Shown: positions 9,881-21,217, counted from the stretch's first letter. The stretch is 64,000 nucleotides of DNA from Euglena gracilis (GCA_039621445.1 CP154956.1:17489562-17553561), one strand, 5' to 3'. Notes: a model not told the origin generated them from the letters alone. Numbers and translations: made by a program.

Positions 9881-10329
9881 GCATCTGCCCCCCAGCGGGC
9901 ATGCCCTCATCCATCCATCATATCATCCCGGCCTCTGCCCCCCAGCGGGCACGCCCTCATCCATCCATCATATCATCCCGGCCCCTGCCCCCCAGCAGGC
10001 ACACCCTCATCCAGCCATCATATCATCCCGGCCCCTGCCCCCCAGCGGGCACGCCCTCATCCAGCCATCATATCATCCCGGCCCCTGCCCCCCAGCGGGC
10101 ACGTCCTCATCCCTCCATCATATCATCCCGGCCCCTGCCCCCCAGTGGGCACGCCCTCATCCATCCATCATACCATCCCGGCCCCTGCCCCCCAGCGGGT
10201 ACGCCCTCATCCCTCCATCATACCATCCCGGCCTCTGCCCCACAGCGGGCACGCCCTCATCCCTCCATCACACCATCCCGGCCCCTGCCCCCAGCGGGCA
10301 CGCCCTCATCCCTCCATCACATCAGATAG
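9881..10329. repeat. 50-bp minisatellite, nine units
   Basis: Units start at 9881, 9931, 9981, 10031, 10081, 10131, 10181, 10231 and 10281 with the pattern CCCCTGCCCCCCAGCGGG, then CGCCCTCATCC and CATCATA. The last unit is 1 bp short. The encoded frames are a by-product. Confidence 0.95.
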
Positions 10330-10422
10330 CATCATTTTCAGGCATCTCCCCCAGTTGGAGTTGTCATACAGCGCTTATTTGCACACCGCATCCCGCACCC
10401 ATCTAATGCATATTTTTTTTTA

Positions 10423-10630
10423 TTCATTCATTCATTATTTATTTATTTATGTATTTATTTATATATTTATTTTTTTATTTATTTATGCATTTATTCATTT
10501 TGTTTATTCATTCATTCATTTATTTATTTAGTTATTTATTTATTTATTTTTGTATGTATGTATTTATTTAAGCATGTATTTGCTTTATTGTCTTCTGCAT
10601 ACAAATATTCATTCACTCATTCATTCATCT
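10423..10630. repeat. ATTT/ATTC microsatellite
   Basis: An impure (ATTT)n and (ATTC)n tract. It sits just before a CAGGCTGCCAGAA block, the same position as the T-rich tract before CAGGTTGCCAGAA at 15860, so it belongs to module U. Confidence 0.85.
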
Positions 10631-10647
10631 TTCATCTTCCCCCCCCC

Positions 10648-10920
10648 AGGCTGCCAGAAATTAAGTTTGTGGGCTGTTGTGGCACATTTTATGACCCCCT
10701 CCAGATGGGCAGCTATCTTTTCAGATGACCCTCCCCAGCCCACATCACTCCAATCAATCAACCCTCAGCCTTTTGGCTGCTTTTCCAAACACGCAACCAC
10801 ACCCAGGCCTATCACATATCATAAGGGGTGAAATGCACCAACCCCTGTAACGCCATTACCCCCGAGATGTCTCTCAGAAACCAGCGACACCCCCCCCGGG
10901 CCCTTAACCCGTTAACATCG
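10648..10920. repeat. Module U middle block (CAGGCTGCCAGAA)
   Basis: A polypyrimidine tract followed by CAGG, like a splice acceptor, then sequence collinear with 15859-16090: CTTTTGG/TGGATGCTTTT, CGCAACCACA, CCAGGCCTA, GGGCCCTT. A third, weaker relative starts at 14814. No open frame is conserved between the copies, so I treat it as a repeat, not an exon. Confidence 0.6.
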
Positions 10921-10922
10921 CT

Positions 10923-11426
10923 CCACCGCGGCCGTCGACCTGGCGTTGTTCCCCCGGTCCACCGCGGCCGTCGACCTGGCGTTGTTCCCCCGGTCCACCG
11001 CGGCCGTCGACCTGGCGTTGTTCCCTCGGTCCACCGCGGCCGTCGACCTGGCGTTGTTCCCTCGGTCCACCGCGGCCGTCGACCTGGCGTTGTTCCCTCG
11101 GTCCACCGCGGCCGTCGACCTGGCGTTGTTCCCTCGGTCCACCGCGGCCGTCGACCTGGCGTTGTTCCCTCGGTCCACCGCGGCCGTCGACCTGGCGTTG
11201 TTCCCTCGGTCCACCGCGGTCGTCGACCTGGCATTGTTCCCTCGGTCCACCGCGGCCGTCGACCTGGCGTTGTTCCCTCGGTCCACCGCGGCCGTCGACC
11301 TGGCGTTGTTCCCTCGGTCCACCGCGGCCGTCGACCTGTCGCTGTTCCCTCGGTCCGCCGCGGACGTCGACCTGCCGTTGTTCCCTCGGTCCGCTGCGGC
11401 CGTCGACCTCTCGATGTTCTCACTCT
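10923..11426. repeat. 36-bp GC-rich minisatellite, 14 units
   Basis: Unit CCACCGCGGCCGTCGACCTG followed by GCGTTGTTCCCTCGGT, starting at 10923 and repeating every 36 bp; the last three units are diverged. Each unit holds a SacII and a SalI site. Because 36 is a multiple of three, frames stay open on both strands; they are not genes. A diverged form of the same unit is at 16130-16262. Confidence 0.95.
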
Positions 11427-11429
11427 GCC

Positions 11430-12090
11430 GGTCACCATGGGCCTGCTGCCAGCCCCACCGCCGCCCCTCCCAGTCACCCCCCTCACCAAGCATGGTCCTC
11501 CCCCTCCGCCACCCCCGTCCGGCACTACAGGAACCCTGCCCCGGTTCTGCCTCCACCCACTACCCACCCCACACACCCACAAATACCCTCCTCCTTTTGG
11601 GATTTGGGAACCTCCTCCCCCGCTTTGTCTCAATTTTGTTCAGGCTGCTAAAGTGCAACCACCTATCTGCCACCGCCCTCAAAACACTATCTTAATTTTC
11701 GCCCACAAATTTCACCGGAATTTCTTTTGCAGCTCATTTCAGTCATATCACCCTGACTCACCAGTCGGCAGCTCAAGTCCTCTTCGCAGCGAACCCCCAA
11801 ATTTCTGAGGATAACTCCACTGTGGTAAAAACACAAATAAAGGCTGGGGAAGCAAATTTTCATCAACATCTCCTGCACCACCAGCCCACCCCCCATTTGC
11901 ATGGCACTCGGCCCATTTCCCCCTCCAGATCGTAGTGATACACAACTCTCTCCGGCTTGTTGAATTTGTGCTGATTTCCCTCATGACCCGACATCAGCAT
12001 GCAATCGTTTTTCTTTTTTGCATGCACCATCCAATTTGTGGTTTTTTCTGCCGCCTCGCGCAATTTTGAACCCTCCCCCATCTGGAAAAC
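11430..12090. other. C-rich, then mixed sequence; no gene
   Basis: The tail of module U. Several open frames in C-rich sequence, without domains or intron-like borders. Confidence 0.5.
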
Positions 12091-13075
12091 TCCCCCCCCC
12101 CCCCCGTGGTTTTCTGCTCACCAACTGCCTGGACCTCCCCAACTTTCCGGATTACCACAAGCCACAGAATTTCCCAATAGCCCAACCCCCATGGTGTTCT
12201 ACTTTCCATAAACCTGACAACCCGTTGGTGTTCTACCCCCTGAACTACGGATAACGCCCTCGCCCAGATGGTGTCCTATCCACCGAGCTTCCGGACCACT
12301 CCGATACTCCAGGCCTCCCCATGCTCCATCGGTTTCGATATAGCCCCAGCCACCTTGTGGAGTCCAACTCGTCAAAATGCCGGATGACCCCAGCCAACCC
12401 ATTACTCTACCTACTGAACTTCTGGCAAACCCAACCCCCAGTGGTCTTCGACACATATCACTTCCAGAAATCCAATGTACCAAATTTCCGCATAACCAGA
12501 ACCCCCCATGGTGTTTCTCCCGACCCATTACCAGCATTTTACCATATGAATTTCCGGACAATCGTATCATTATGGTGCATTATGCACCAACCTGGACCTC
12601 CCCACCCCACGTGGTGTACTGGTGTACTGTACCGGACCATCCCAACCTTCACATGGTGTCCTACCCACCATCTTTCTGGATGCCACCATCTCTCTGAATG
12701 CCACCACCGCCCCGTGGTGTTTTACCCTGTAAATTTCCGGGTGCCCACAACCTATCAAATTTCACGGTATTTCAGCCCCCCATGGGGTACAACCTTTCCA
12801 CCTCCCGAGTAAACATACCTACCGAGCTTTCGCCCCCAAGCACCTCGTGCCCTCCGAGGTTCTGGACCACCCCAAATACTCCATGCTATCCAACCCTTTT
12901 ATTTCCAGGCCTTCCTCAACCTCCCTGTGATGTTTCTTCCCAGCAAATCTCGAAACAACCCCAACGGCCCTGTGGTGTCCAACCCACCGAACTTCCGGAT
13001 AACCCCACACAAGCCATGGTGTTCTACTCACCTAACATCTGCAAAATTTACCCCCCCCCCCCATGGTGTGGTGCA
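12091..13075. repeat. Degenerate minisatellite with TGGTGTTCTACC core
   Basis: Some 15 diverged units of ~60-70 bp share TGGTGTNCTACC, followed by an AACTTCCGGA-like motif and an ACCCCA-like spacer. Divergence between neighbouring units is high, so the array is old. Confidence 0.75.
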
Positions 13076-13126
13076 TGCTGACTACCCAGCCACCCCCCCC
13101 CCACCACACACCACACCACCAGGTCA

Positions 13127-13520
13127 CCAGCCAGACCGTACAGCTGCCCCCTCCCCTGGCACTGCGTGGCTGTGCGGCTCATGGGCCGGCCCGGCCGCCG
13201 CGGTGGAGGCGCTGCAGACCACGGTGGGCACGGTGGGCACGCTGCGGTCCGCGGCCTCCGAACCCGGCGCGGAGGGGCCCCTCACGCTGCGCCTCAACGC
13301 CACCGCCGCGGAGGCGGAGCCCCCCGGCCCCGACGCGGCCCTCGCCCTGGGGGACTACCTGGACGCCGCGCTGGCCCGGCTGGGGGGCACCGCCGACCGG
13401 GCAGTGCAGGCCGTCGTGGAGCTGAACCGTGGCGAGGACGCCCCGGACAGCCCGCCGTCAGAGGCTGCCCAGGCCCTCTCGGTCAGGCGACCCTGGATGA
13501 CCCTGGATGAATTTTTGTGT
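13127..13520 (+). CDS. Exon-like GC-rich island, product unknown
   Basis: Within C-rich repeats, ~360 bp change abruptly to balanced, GC-rich sequence with strong third-position G/C in one plus frame, ending AAQALS near 13480. The peptide is Ala/Leu-rich and helical in character (for example DYLDAALARLGGTADRAVQA). A pyrimidine tract and CAG at 13122-13135 could be an acceptor. The frame runs on to a stop at 13650-13652 in more AT-rich sequence, so the true 3' border is unclear. I do not recognise the protein. No partner exon is identified. Confidence 0.4.
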
Positions 13521-14000
13521 GCGTGCGGAGAATTGCTTGGAGTTCTGAGATTTTGGCCCAACGTTTTGGCCAACGTTTTTGGCAACAGGAGAATACCTCC
13601 CCCCGAACAGCTCCCTGTCCAATTGGTTGGTTTATGTCCCCAATTGTTGTGATGCTTTTTCAAGAGACACACAGACCACATAAGATTGCCCTTGTGACTG
13701 ACTGATTCTGATGACACACCCGAAATTAATACCCCCCTTGACTCCGATTGTCCATTCTGACTTGTTGGCTTAACCCCCCCAAGAAAGATCTTTTCTTTTT
13801 CACCACGCACCGGGCCAACTCCCTGCCCACCCTTCATTACCCCACAGAGCGCAACACTCGAGCCCTCATAACCCCTCACGTGAGCCACAAGGCATACCAC
13901 TGAAAGGTCATCACGCCAAACATGTGATTATGTGTGGCATGCCCCCCGAGGAAATCACCAAGTCAACCCCCATTAACGGCCCACACCCCCAACTACTGGA
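13521..14000. other. No feature recognised
   Basis: Mixed composition. No open frame with a domain on either strand, no repeat matched within the window. Confidence 0.4.
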
Positions 14001-14004
14001 TTTT

Positions 14005-14990
14005 TGAGGCGAGCATTTCCTAGAGCCCCACGCGACACCACACACACACAATTGACTCTCTCCTTTTTGATGTGCCATCCCGTGCCCCCCCCCCCCCACT
14101 CAAGTTTCAATTCTGTGGGGTGTTTTTGGCTCATGCCAGTCGGCGGCGCCAATGCATGCTCCAATGCCCTGGCCCGGTCCCAACCCCGGTCAACGGACCA
14201 TGTACAAAGAAGCTTGGGACTTAAAAATTGTCAATATGGGGGTGGGTAGACAACACGGGCTAGGATAGTGTACCAGGGCCCTACGGTGGCCCGGTTGTTC
14301 TGGTTGCACCCCCCCCCGCAGCCCTGTTGTCTGGCAGATCCAGGGCTGCAGAGGGGGTTGCACGTGCAGCCACCCTCCCCAGCCGATTTAAGGCCCCATC
14401 ACCAACTCATTAACACCCCCCTGGTCACCCCTCTGCTCATCCCAAAATTCAGAAAGCGCCATTTTCGGCATGATCATTCGCCTACGCACACAACCCTCCC
14501 CCCATCGTCCATATTTTTCTCATCCTCCCCCGTGTTTCTTTCCTCTGCCCATCTCTGGGTGCCATCTGATGTCCCCCTCCCCAATCAAGCATTTCCCCAG
14601 GTTGGGCACCAGACCGGCCAGGTCAAGCGCATGGCCGCCGCTGAATGGTGGCCAGGCCTGGCCCCATCAACGAACCCTGGCTGTACAAGCGCCATGTTTT
14701 CTATGCATACCCGCATGGCCTTAAATTTCTGTCTTTTTCTTGGCATTTCTCTTCATTTTTCCTTTCTTTTTTGCTTTCTTTCTTTCTTTTTTTCTTTTTT
14801 CTTTTTTTTTTTGCAGGCTCCTAGAACCTAGGGTCCTGGGATTCTATGTTCTATCCCACGACCCCTCTTTACAGACAGCTGCAGCTCTGATGACCCCCCC
14901 TCCGCATCTCACAAATCACTCACAACAACAGATCCTTCATCTCCGACCCAGGACATGTCCCAAAATCCCCCCCCCCCAGCCTAGACCCAC
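14005..14990. repeat. Module U, copy 2
   Basis: Begins TTGAGGCGAGCATT, like TTGAGGCGCACATT at 14997, about 990 bp further on. It contains CCTGGCCCGGTCCCAACCC, a T-rich tract (14740-14812) and a TTTTTTGCAGG block. Non-coding. Confidence 0.65.
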
Positions 14991-14994
14991 CACA

Positions 14995-16262
14995 TTTTGA
15001 GGCGCACATTCTTCGAGCTTCTCGGAGATTTCCCTGGGTGAACCCCCTCCCCACACGCGGTGCCACGCTCACAATTGATTCTGTCTCTTTCCATGTGTCA
15101 TCCCACTCCCTCCTCCCCTGTCCAATTTTGACCCTGTGGGGTGGCTTTGGCTGCTGGTGTATGCTTCAATGTCCTGGCCCGGCCCCAACCCAAGTAGACG
15201 GACCATGGATTCTGTGAAAACAGGGCTGCACGTGTGCCCGTTTTTCTTATTTATTTTCAGTGCATCCCCTGTTAACCCCGCCGTAGCACCAGGGCCCAGA
15301 GGGGTAGCATGCGCATCCACCCCCCTCCAGCCGTCTCAAGACCCCACCGTCAACTCACTAGCACCCCCAGTCACCCCTCCGCCCATATCAGCATTCAGAG
15401 AGTGCCATTTTCAGGCGTGACCCGGTGATGTCACACAACGCCCCCTCCTACTTGAACACTGCACCATGCGCTTGCGTGCATCCCCCCACCCCTCCGCCGG
15501 CCTGGCACATGGTCCATCGCTGGGCCAGGGTCGGGCTTGGACCGGTACTTGTGCACGTGTCCCTGTGGGAGCCTGTGGGAGGCATGTGCCCGACCGGGCC
15601 CGCCTGTGCAGGTGCCCAAATCGACGGCAAAGGGACGTCAGATGGCACTGTGAGGTGGGCAGTAGAAAAGCGACGGAGGGGGGTAGATGTGAGACATATG
15701 GATGGTACAAGCCCGACTTTTCTTCTGATTGCACCATGGCCCTGACTTTTTTTTGCCCTTTTTTTATTTTTTTGTTTTATTTTTTATTTTATTTTATTGT
15801 TTTATTTTTTTTATTTTTTTTGCTTTAAATTCTTCTTCTCTTTCTCCTTTTTTTTTGCAGGTTGCCAGAAGCCAGGTTGAAGGAATTTTGTATAGCACCA
15901 CATGATCCCCCCCTCCCCAGTCTGCATTACTCACGACAACCGAACCCCCCCTCTGGCCTTTTGGATGCTTTTGAAATCGCACAACCACAACCAGGCCTAA
16001 TACTATTAGGAGGTGCAAAATGTTTCAGGAAAGACCAGACCCTGCATCACCGAGCCTGTGCCCCCCCCAGGGCCCTTGACCCGCCAACACACCCCCTCCT
16101 GTATTGGGGTGCTGCATTGTCTTCCCGGCCCACCTCTCGGTCCTTGCGGCCGTCTTCAACTCGTTGTTCTCTCAGTCTCTGCGGCCATCGTCCAATCAAT
16201 GTTCTCTCGGTTCTTGCTGCCGTCATCTACTCGATGTTCTCTCGGTCCCTGCGGCCTGTCAT
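14995..16262. repeat. Module U, copy 3, with an internal inversion
   Basis: Begins like copy 2. The segment ~15600-15745 matches 14500-14600 in reverse orientation (both hold a CCATCTGATGTCC-like motif, here as GGACGTCAGATGG). Then come a T-rich tract (15745-15858), the CAGGTTGCCAGAA block and, at 16130-16262, three or four diverged units of the 36-bp minisatellite. Confidence 0.65.
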
Positions 16263-17060
16263 CCTCTTCCTGCTATCGGCAAGGTCACCAGATGTTTTGT
16301 GGCGGTTGTCCAGTGAGGCTGTCGGGCAGGCATTTTCTTGTCACCATTTCTTCCCATGTGACCACCCCCAACACCCGCTCCCCCTCCTCCTGCCACCCCC
16401 CCCCCCGTGCGCATTACAATTGCCTTGTCTCTCCACCATACCCCCATGCTGCAGGTGTCTGTTGGGGAGCGCAATGCACCGCTGGCCCTAAGCCGAGCCT
16501 GTCTCCCGACGCCGCCGTTCAGCACCCATGAAGGTGAACATGAAGGGTCGTCAGACCCCACCAATAGGACAGCGAAATTTAGCTGGCCTTGGGAGGGGTC
16601 CACGCCTTCCATAGACTGGTAACATCCTCCGGGCAGAGCGGCCAGCGGTCCCTATTGAAAGCCCGGCGTAAGATATACGGGTCTCAGGTGTCGGTTCGGC
16701 GCAGGGCGTCCGCGGCTGCCTGCCAGGAGTGCAGCTCGCATAGCCGTTGGAGCTAGTCGCCAGATCCCTAAACGACTGCGGGCTCCAGTCGAGTGCCCCC
16801 TGCCGAATATTATCCACAAAACCTGCCCTGCTGCACACCTGGCAAATTGTACCTCCATGGCACCAGTGCACAGCCATCAGCTGTGGACAGGTACCAGGAA
16901 CCTGCTTAGAATCTGCACCACATTTCCAAACCTCCCCTCTCTTTGCCGCCCGTCTGCCACAGCGCAGGCATGCACTCGCCGCACATATACCCACGGCAGT
17001 GAGCTGGGTCAGCTGTCTGGGGGTTGTCTTGGGGAATTATTATTCCCTAGTGCCCCCTGT
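16263..17060. other. GC-balanced region, possible exon material on minus strand
   Basis: A 147-codon minus frame (16551-16994) is Cys-rich (ACLRCG, WKCGA, WCHGG, CQVC), which could be a zinc-binding segment, and the sequence is more complex than the neighbouring repeats. There is no family I recognise and no clear splice border, so I do not call a gene. Confidence 0.3.
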
Positions 17061-17985
17061 GTGAAGGCCACCTTCTGCAACCTCGTCATGTGATGGTGGA
17101 AAGACCTCCACCAACCACCCCGCCCCCGGGCCTTGCAACCCAGCCCGAGCCCGCCGGCCAGCTGCATGCTCCCCAGCCGCGGCTACTCGCCCCATCACCG
17201 CCCCCTTGTCGGTCAGCCGCCTGCCCTCCCACCCACCCCCCCCAGCAGCAGGTCGGCCCCCAAGCCCAGCCCCCAGGCCCCAACGCAGCCGCCACCAACT
17301 CCTGCCGCACAATGCCCGCCGACCCACCTGCGCAGCTTGTAGCCATTCCCCCACCCTCCGCCGCTCAGGCAACCGTTCTTGGTGATGAATTCAGCGCCGC
17401 TGTCCGACTTGGGAGAGCACTACCTATGGACCTCGTCGCCGTGGGGTTCGTGGATTTTCAGTGCTGCCTGGCACAGCTGGGATTGCTGTGGACATTCCAG
17501 CCCCCCTCCACTGGCCCGTCTTACATACCACCCATCCCGCCAGTGTATAGTTATTCTCCCAATGGCATATGCTGGGTCAGCGGCAGGGAGCATCAAAACC
17601 CCCCCGCTTTTGTCCGAAAGCAAAGTACCTCCTCACCGCAGGAGAACGAAGAAGAACGTTTTCGCTTTCCTCCATTTCCTCCTCTTTCCTCTGACCCAGC
17701 CGGTGTTGGATGGGGGTTCCACCCCCACCCCCACCGACCCCCCAACACGGCCCCCTCGCCCCCACGCCCCCGCCACCCCCCCCCCCCCCCCCCACCGTCT
17801 CCTGTACCACGCTCCTGGAGCGTCATCCGGGCCCCGGGTAGGCCCCTTGGAGGCAGGGCCATAGTGGCCCTGTCGACCTTGCATGACGTGGGGCACTTCT
17901 AATCCTAATCCTAATCCCCCTCCCCCCCCCCCGCGCGGCCGCTCGCCCCCCCCCTCAGCCCCCCCCCACTGTGCCTAGCCTCCAT
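17061..17985. other. Proline-rich open region, no domain; C-runs
   Basis: A plus frame of 270 codons (17090-17902) is low-complexity Pro/Ala at first and has no recognisable domain later. The tail (17895-17985) carries CTAATCCTAATCC and GCGCGGCCGC tracts. Left uncalled. Confidence 0.35.
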
Positions 17986-17989
17986 AGTG

Positions 17990-18168
17990 CCAGACGGTAG
18001 ACTGGGGGGGGGGGGGGGTAGTGGGTGGTCGGCCGACTAGTCGGCTGACCACCCAACTGGTCGGCCGACTAGGCCTGGTCGGCAGCTAGTCGGCGAGACG
18101 GGGGGGGGGGGGGGGAGTGGGTGGTCGGCAGACCAGTCGGCCGACCACCCACTCTAATGTAGTTACGG
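17990..18168. mobile_element. Foldback repeat of the GGTCGGCCGACTAGTCGG family, copy 1
   Basis: Nested palindromes of GGTCGGCCGACTAGTCGG; ends ...ACTCTAATGTAGTTACGGGC. Near-identical copies are at 42786-42970 (same strand) and 43977-44117 (opposite strand), with a diverged piece at 34918-34995. This copy joins directly to a truncated G-tipped element, so it probably inserted there or recombined with it. Confidence 0.8.
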
Positions 18169-18338
18169 GCTTGGCGTGGCGAGGGGGTCCCGGATGGGGG
18201 GGGGGTGCGCGGGGGTTTGCCAAGAAAAATTTCTTTGGCGGGCCTGACATGGCGTGGCGAGGGGGTTTGAAAAGGGGGTGGTAAAATGGCGTGGCGAGGG
18301 GGTCGGTGAGGGGGGGGGGGAGGGGTGTGCCGACCCCC
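18169..18338. mobile_element. G-tipped miniature inverted-repeat element, copy 3 (left end lost)
   Basis: Starts inside the element (TTGGCGTGGCGAGG) and ends GTGCCGACCCCC, followed by CCACGCATGTACTTCACC. The reverse complement at 24285-24365 is the same flank without insertion (CGTGG at 24353-24357), giving a third empty site. The left terminus has been replaced by the foldback repeat. Confidence 0.8.
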
Positions 18339-18344
18339 CCACGC

Positions 18345-19020
18345 ATGTACTTCACCGTAAAATATCTCACCCACCCTGTGAACACACCGTTTCTGAGGTT
18401 ACAAAAAAACAATGACTTACAATGTACAAAAAATGAAAGGAAAGGTTTCACAGATTTTATCTTTCTTTCAGAGCATTTTCCACGAACTGCACCACCCTAG
18501 TCCAAATGTACATAACCGGCGTGCACCTTTTATGTACATGGTGCTCCGGAGGGTCAGAAATGTACATTCCACTTTGTCCCGAGGGGACTCAGTGGGGCGT
18601 TATATGTACAACATGTACAAAAAGCGTCGTAGGGAAGGGAGAGGTTAGAGGGAGAACGCCGCAAAACACCTCGCTTTGAAAATGAGCAAAGCCCACTTTC
18701 TTGTGTGGTCACCGTGGCCCCAGGGGGGTCGTGGTTAGTGTATATGTTTGTCAGATTGTAAAGTTGTATAACGAACATTCACGGTGGGTAGCACAGCTTC
18801 ACCCAAACCGTGCCCCGGGCCCAGGGAAACGTCTCTTTTGGCCCTCGCCACAAGAGGAACCCCCTTGTGACTCCCTGTGCCGCCACTGGTCGTGGGTTGC
18901 TTATAGTGTGGGTGTAATGTACAAAAGAGTGCAGAGTGATAATTGTTCAGGGTGCGGAGGTTAGTGGTTAGAGGAAGATGAGCAAAGGTCACCTTCAATA
19001 TATATTGGGCGGGGAGGGGG
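18345..19020. repeat. Dispersed repeats incl. repeat S copy 2 (empty site)
   Basis: 18339-18420 is the reverse complement of ~24280-24357. 18400-18620 is studded with TGTACA/ATGTAC motifs. 18782-18878 is repeat S without the G-tipped element. No gene. Confidence 0.65.
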
Positions 19021-19106
19021 GGCGTTTGTACCTCTTTTGCCACAGGATGGCGTGTTTGTGTCGGGTTTTGGCTTTTGTGTGTTTTGCTTCTTTCCGACCC
19101 CCCGCC

Positions 19107-19153
19107 TAATTGACCAAAAGGGGGGTCCCGTGGAGAGGTCCCACGGTCAATTA
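19107..19153. repeat. TAATTGACC hairpin element, copy 1
   Basis: Starts TAATTGACC and ends GGTCAATTA, with GTGGAGAGGTCCCACGG inside. The second copy is at 31889-31934. Confidence 0.75.
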
Positions 19154-19336
19154 CCACCCCCCCCCCTTTATTGTCCCCCCCCCTTTATTGTCCCTGGGCC
19201 CCGGCCGACGGGGGGTTTTTTTGGCCCGGCCAATGAAGTTCCTTTGGTACCCCTTTATTGTCCCCCCCCCCTTTATTGTCCGGTCGGGCCTCCCGGGGGC
19301 AGGTCGGTGGGACAATAAAGGGGGGGGGGGTGGTAG
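19152..19336. mobile_element. Inverted-repeat element, TTTATTGTCC family, copy 1
   Basis: The ends are TACCACCCCC...TTTATTGTCCC and its complement GGGACAATAAAGGG...GGGGTGGTA. The inner part contains TGGGCCCCGGCCGACGGGG. Copy 2 lies at 19652-19821. Non-coding. Confidence 0.8.
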
Positions 19337-19651
19337 GGGGGGGGAGTGGGGTTGTGCCTCGACTGGAAAAATAAAATATTTTTCAGTTCAATTGAAAAAT
19401 TTCATGAAAAATTTCAAAATATGAAAAATATTTTGAAAAATATGAAGACACGGTGCCCAATTTAGGAAGGTGGTCCTCGTTTTTGCTCCCGAGCCGTAAA
19501 TGAAATCCCAGTGTCCACGCATGCCTTTGCGAAATGAATTTGACCAGCCCCTGGGGGTGGCTTCTAAAATGCCTTTTGTGTGGGTTGAATTTCGGTTCAA
19601 AATCGTGATTTTGCTTTTGGACTCCAATGAAATGATGCACCAACATCACGA
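19337..19651. other. Unique sequence between two inverted-repeat elements
   Basis: AT-rich with a TTTTTCAATTTT-type palindrome around 19378-19440. 19485-19640 (GAGCCGTAAATGAAATCCC...) is paralogous to 20720-20860. No gene. Confidence 0.55.
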
Positions 19652-19821
19652 TACCCCCCCCCCCTTATTGTCCCCCCCCTGATTGTCCCTGGGCCCTGGC
19701 CGACGGGGGATTTTTTGACCCGGCCAATGAAATTCCTTTTGGTACGGTCTTATTGTCCCCCCCCCTATTGTCCGATCGGGCTCCCGGGGGCAGGTCGGTG
19801 GGACAATAAGGGGGGGGGGTA
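19652..19821. mobile_element. Inverted-repeat element, TTTATTGTCC family, copy 2
   Basis: The ends are TACCCCCC...TTATTGTCC and GGACAATAAGGG...GGGGTA. It shares GGCCGACGGGGGATTTTTT and GGGGGCAGGTCGGTGGGACA with copy 1. Confidence 0.8.
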
Positions 19822-20157
19822 CCCCCCATAAATGACACCCCCCCATAAATGACACTACCCCCCCCCCCCCGTCAGAAATGACACTACCCCCATAAATGAC
19901 ACTACCCCCCCCCCGCCAGAATTTTTTTTAAGACCGCATGCTAAGGCGCGTTGTTTTTCCCCCCCTTTGTCTCTCTTTGACAGCCATGGCACCCAGGTAG
20001 ACAGGCCTTGACCTTCACCTTTGCCTTTGCACCTTGAACCGCCATATGCGTCACCCCCCCCCCCCATAAGTGACCCCCCCCATTTGTGACCCCCCCCATA
20101 AGTGACCCCCCCCATAAGTGTTTCAGGGTGTCAGGGGTGTCATTTATGGGGGGGGTA
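19820..20157. mobile_element. Inverted-repeat element, ATAAATGACACC family
   Basis: The ends are TACCCCCCATAAATGACACC and GGTGTCATTTATGGGGGGGG TAC. Internal copies of CCCCATAAGTGACCC suggest repeated nesting of the same end. It abuts the preceding element at a shared TAC. Confidence 0.75.
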
Positions 20158-20880
20158 CACCAAAAAGGCCATTTGCCCACTCTCCAATTTAGCCTGCATG
20201 ACAAAGAACTTCCGTCATAGTCGGGCCTTGCAGAGCTACCCCACAATGGAAGTTCGGCACGTCTGACGACGACCCTCAGCCACCAGGGGGGGGTCCCCAT
20301 TTTGCCGTGACGAGGGGGCGCAGCATCTTTTTGTGGAAGCAAACGTTCCGACAGGGCGAAAGAAGATTTCACGGGGCTTAAGATGCACACGCCGAACATC
20401 ATGTCGTTTCATTCTGCTCACGGGCAACGGCTCGAAATTGAAATATGGCACCCTTGCGACTCGAATCACCCAACGCGGAGAAAGAAGCTGGCAGGCACTT
20501 CGCGCGGGCGAAGACAAGGCCGTCAAACTGGCCTCCACCTGGGCCCAAAACCCGCCCGGCGCACACCGGGCTAAGGCACTCTTTCAAAAAAAAAAATGGC
20601 GCGTTTGGCGCCTCCCCCCCCCACTCCGGGAAGTCAACATGTCCAGTTCAGTTCAGAAGTGAACATGGAGTCCCAGCCCCCCCCCCCCCATGCACCTTGG
20701 CTCCACCGATCATTCCTCGCTCTTGAGCCGTAAAGGAAATCCCGCATTCCTTTGGGAAATGAATTTGACCAACCCCAGGGGTGGGGGTTGTGAGGCTTCT
20801 AAAATGCAGTGAATTTCTGTTCAAGATTGTGATTTTCCTTTTATACTCCAATAATGAAAATGATTCACCAACAAGCCCGC
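20158..20880. other. GC-balanced block of unknown content
   Basis: 20230-20600 is complex, non-repetitive and GC-balanced; a plus frame of 109 codons and a minus frame of 100 codons overlap there. Neither shows a family match I can recognise. 20636-20666 carries GTCCAGTTCAGTTC, the reverse of the GAACTGAACTGGAC word that recurs at 27.56-28.27 kb. Confidence 0.35.
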
Positions 20881-21044
20881 GGCTAATCCAAATTTGGCCT
20901 TGGAAATCTCAGAAGATCTCCGGGGGGGGGGGGGGTTGCTATCAGGGCTAGTGGGGAAAGAAATCTAGTGACGACGTAGATGGATGCCGTAGCTCCCCAT
21001 GTGAACCTTGTGACTCCCATGTGACCCCCCTGTGACCCCCCCTT

Positions 21045-21175
21045 TAAGCCGGCGTTTGAGACGCCGGGCTCAGGACAGAACCGGCGTCCCCCCCCACGGG
21101 CTTCCGGACGCCGGTTCTGTCCTAAAGCCCGGCGTTAGGAACGCCGGCTTTGTCCAAAGCCCGGCGTCAGATTTT
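21045..21175. repeat. Inverted-repeat element, GGTTCTGTCC family, copy 2
   Basis: Arms hold GGACGCCGGTTCTGTCC and its complement around a C-run. Same family as 3345-3492 and 21815-21975. Confidence 0.75.
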
Positions 21176-21217
21176 CATTCCTAAAAATGTCACCAAAAGT
21201 GCCCAAAAGTGGCCCTA

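Noticed and set aside
10923-11426. CRISPR-like array
   Set aside because: Units are head-to-tail with no unique spacers and the genome is eukaryotic.
10828-11808. Long frames on both strands over the 36-bp minisatellite
   Set aside because: The unit length is a multiple of three and lacks stops, so all frames stay open; the repeat has no domain and the diverged copy at 16130 does not keep the frame.
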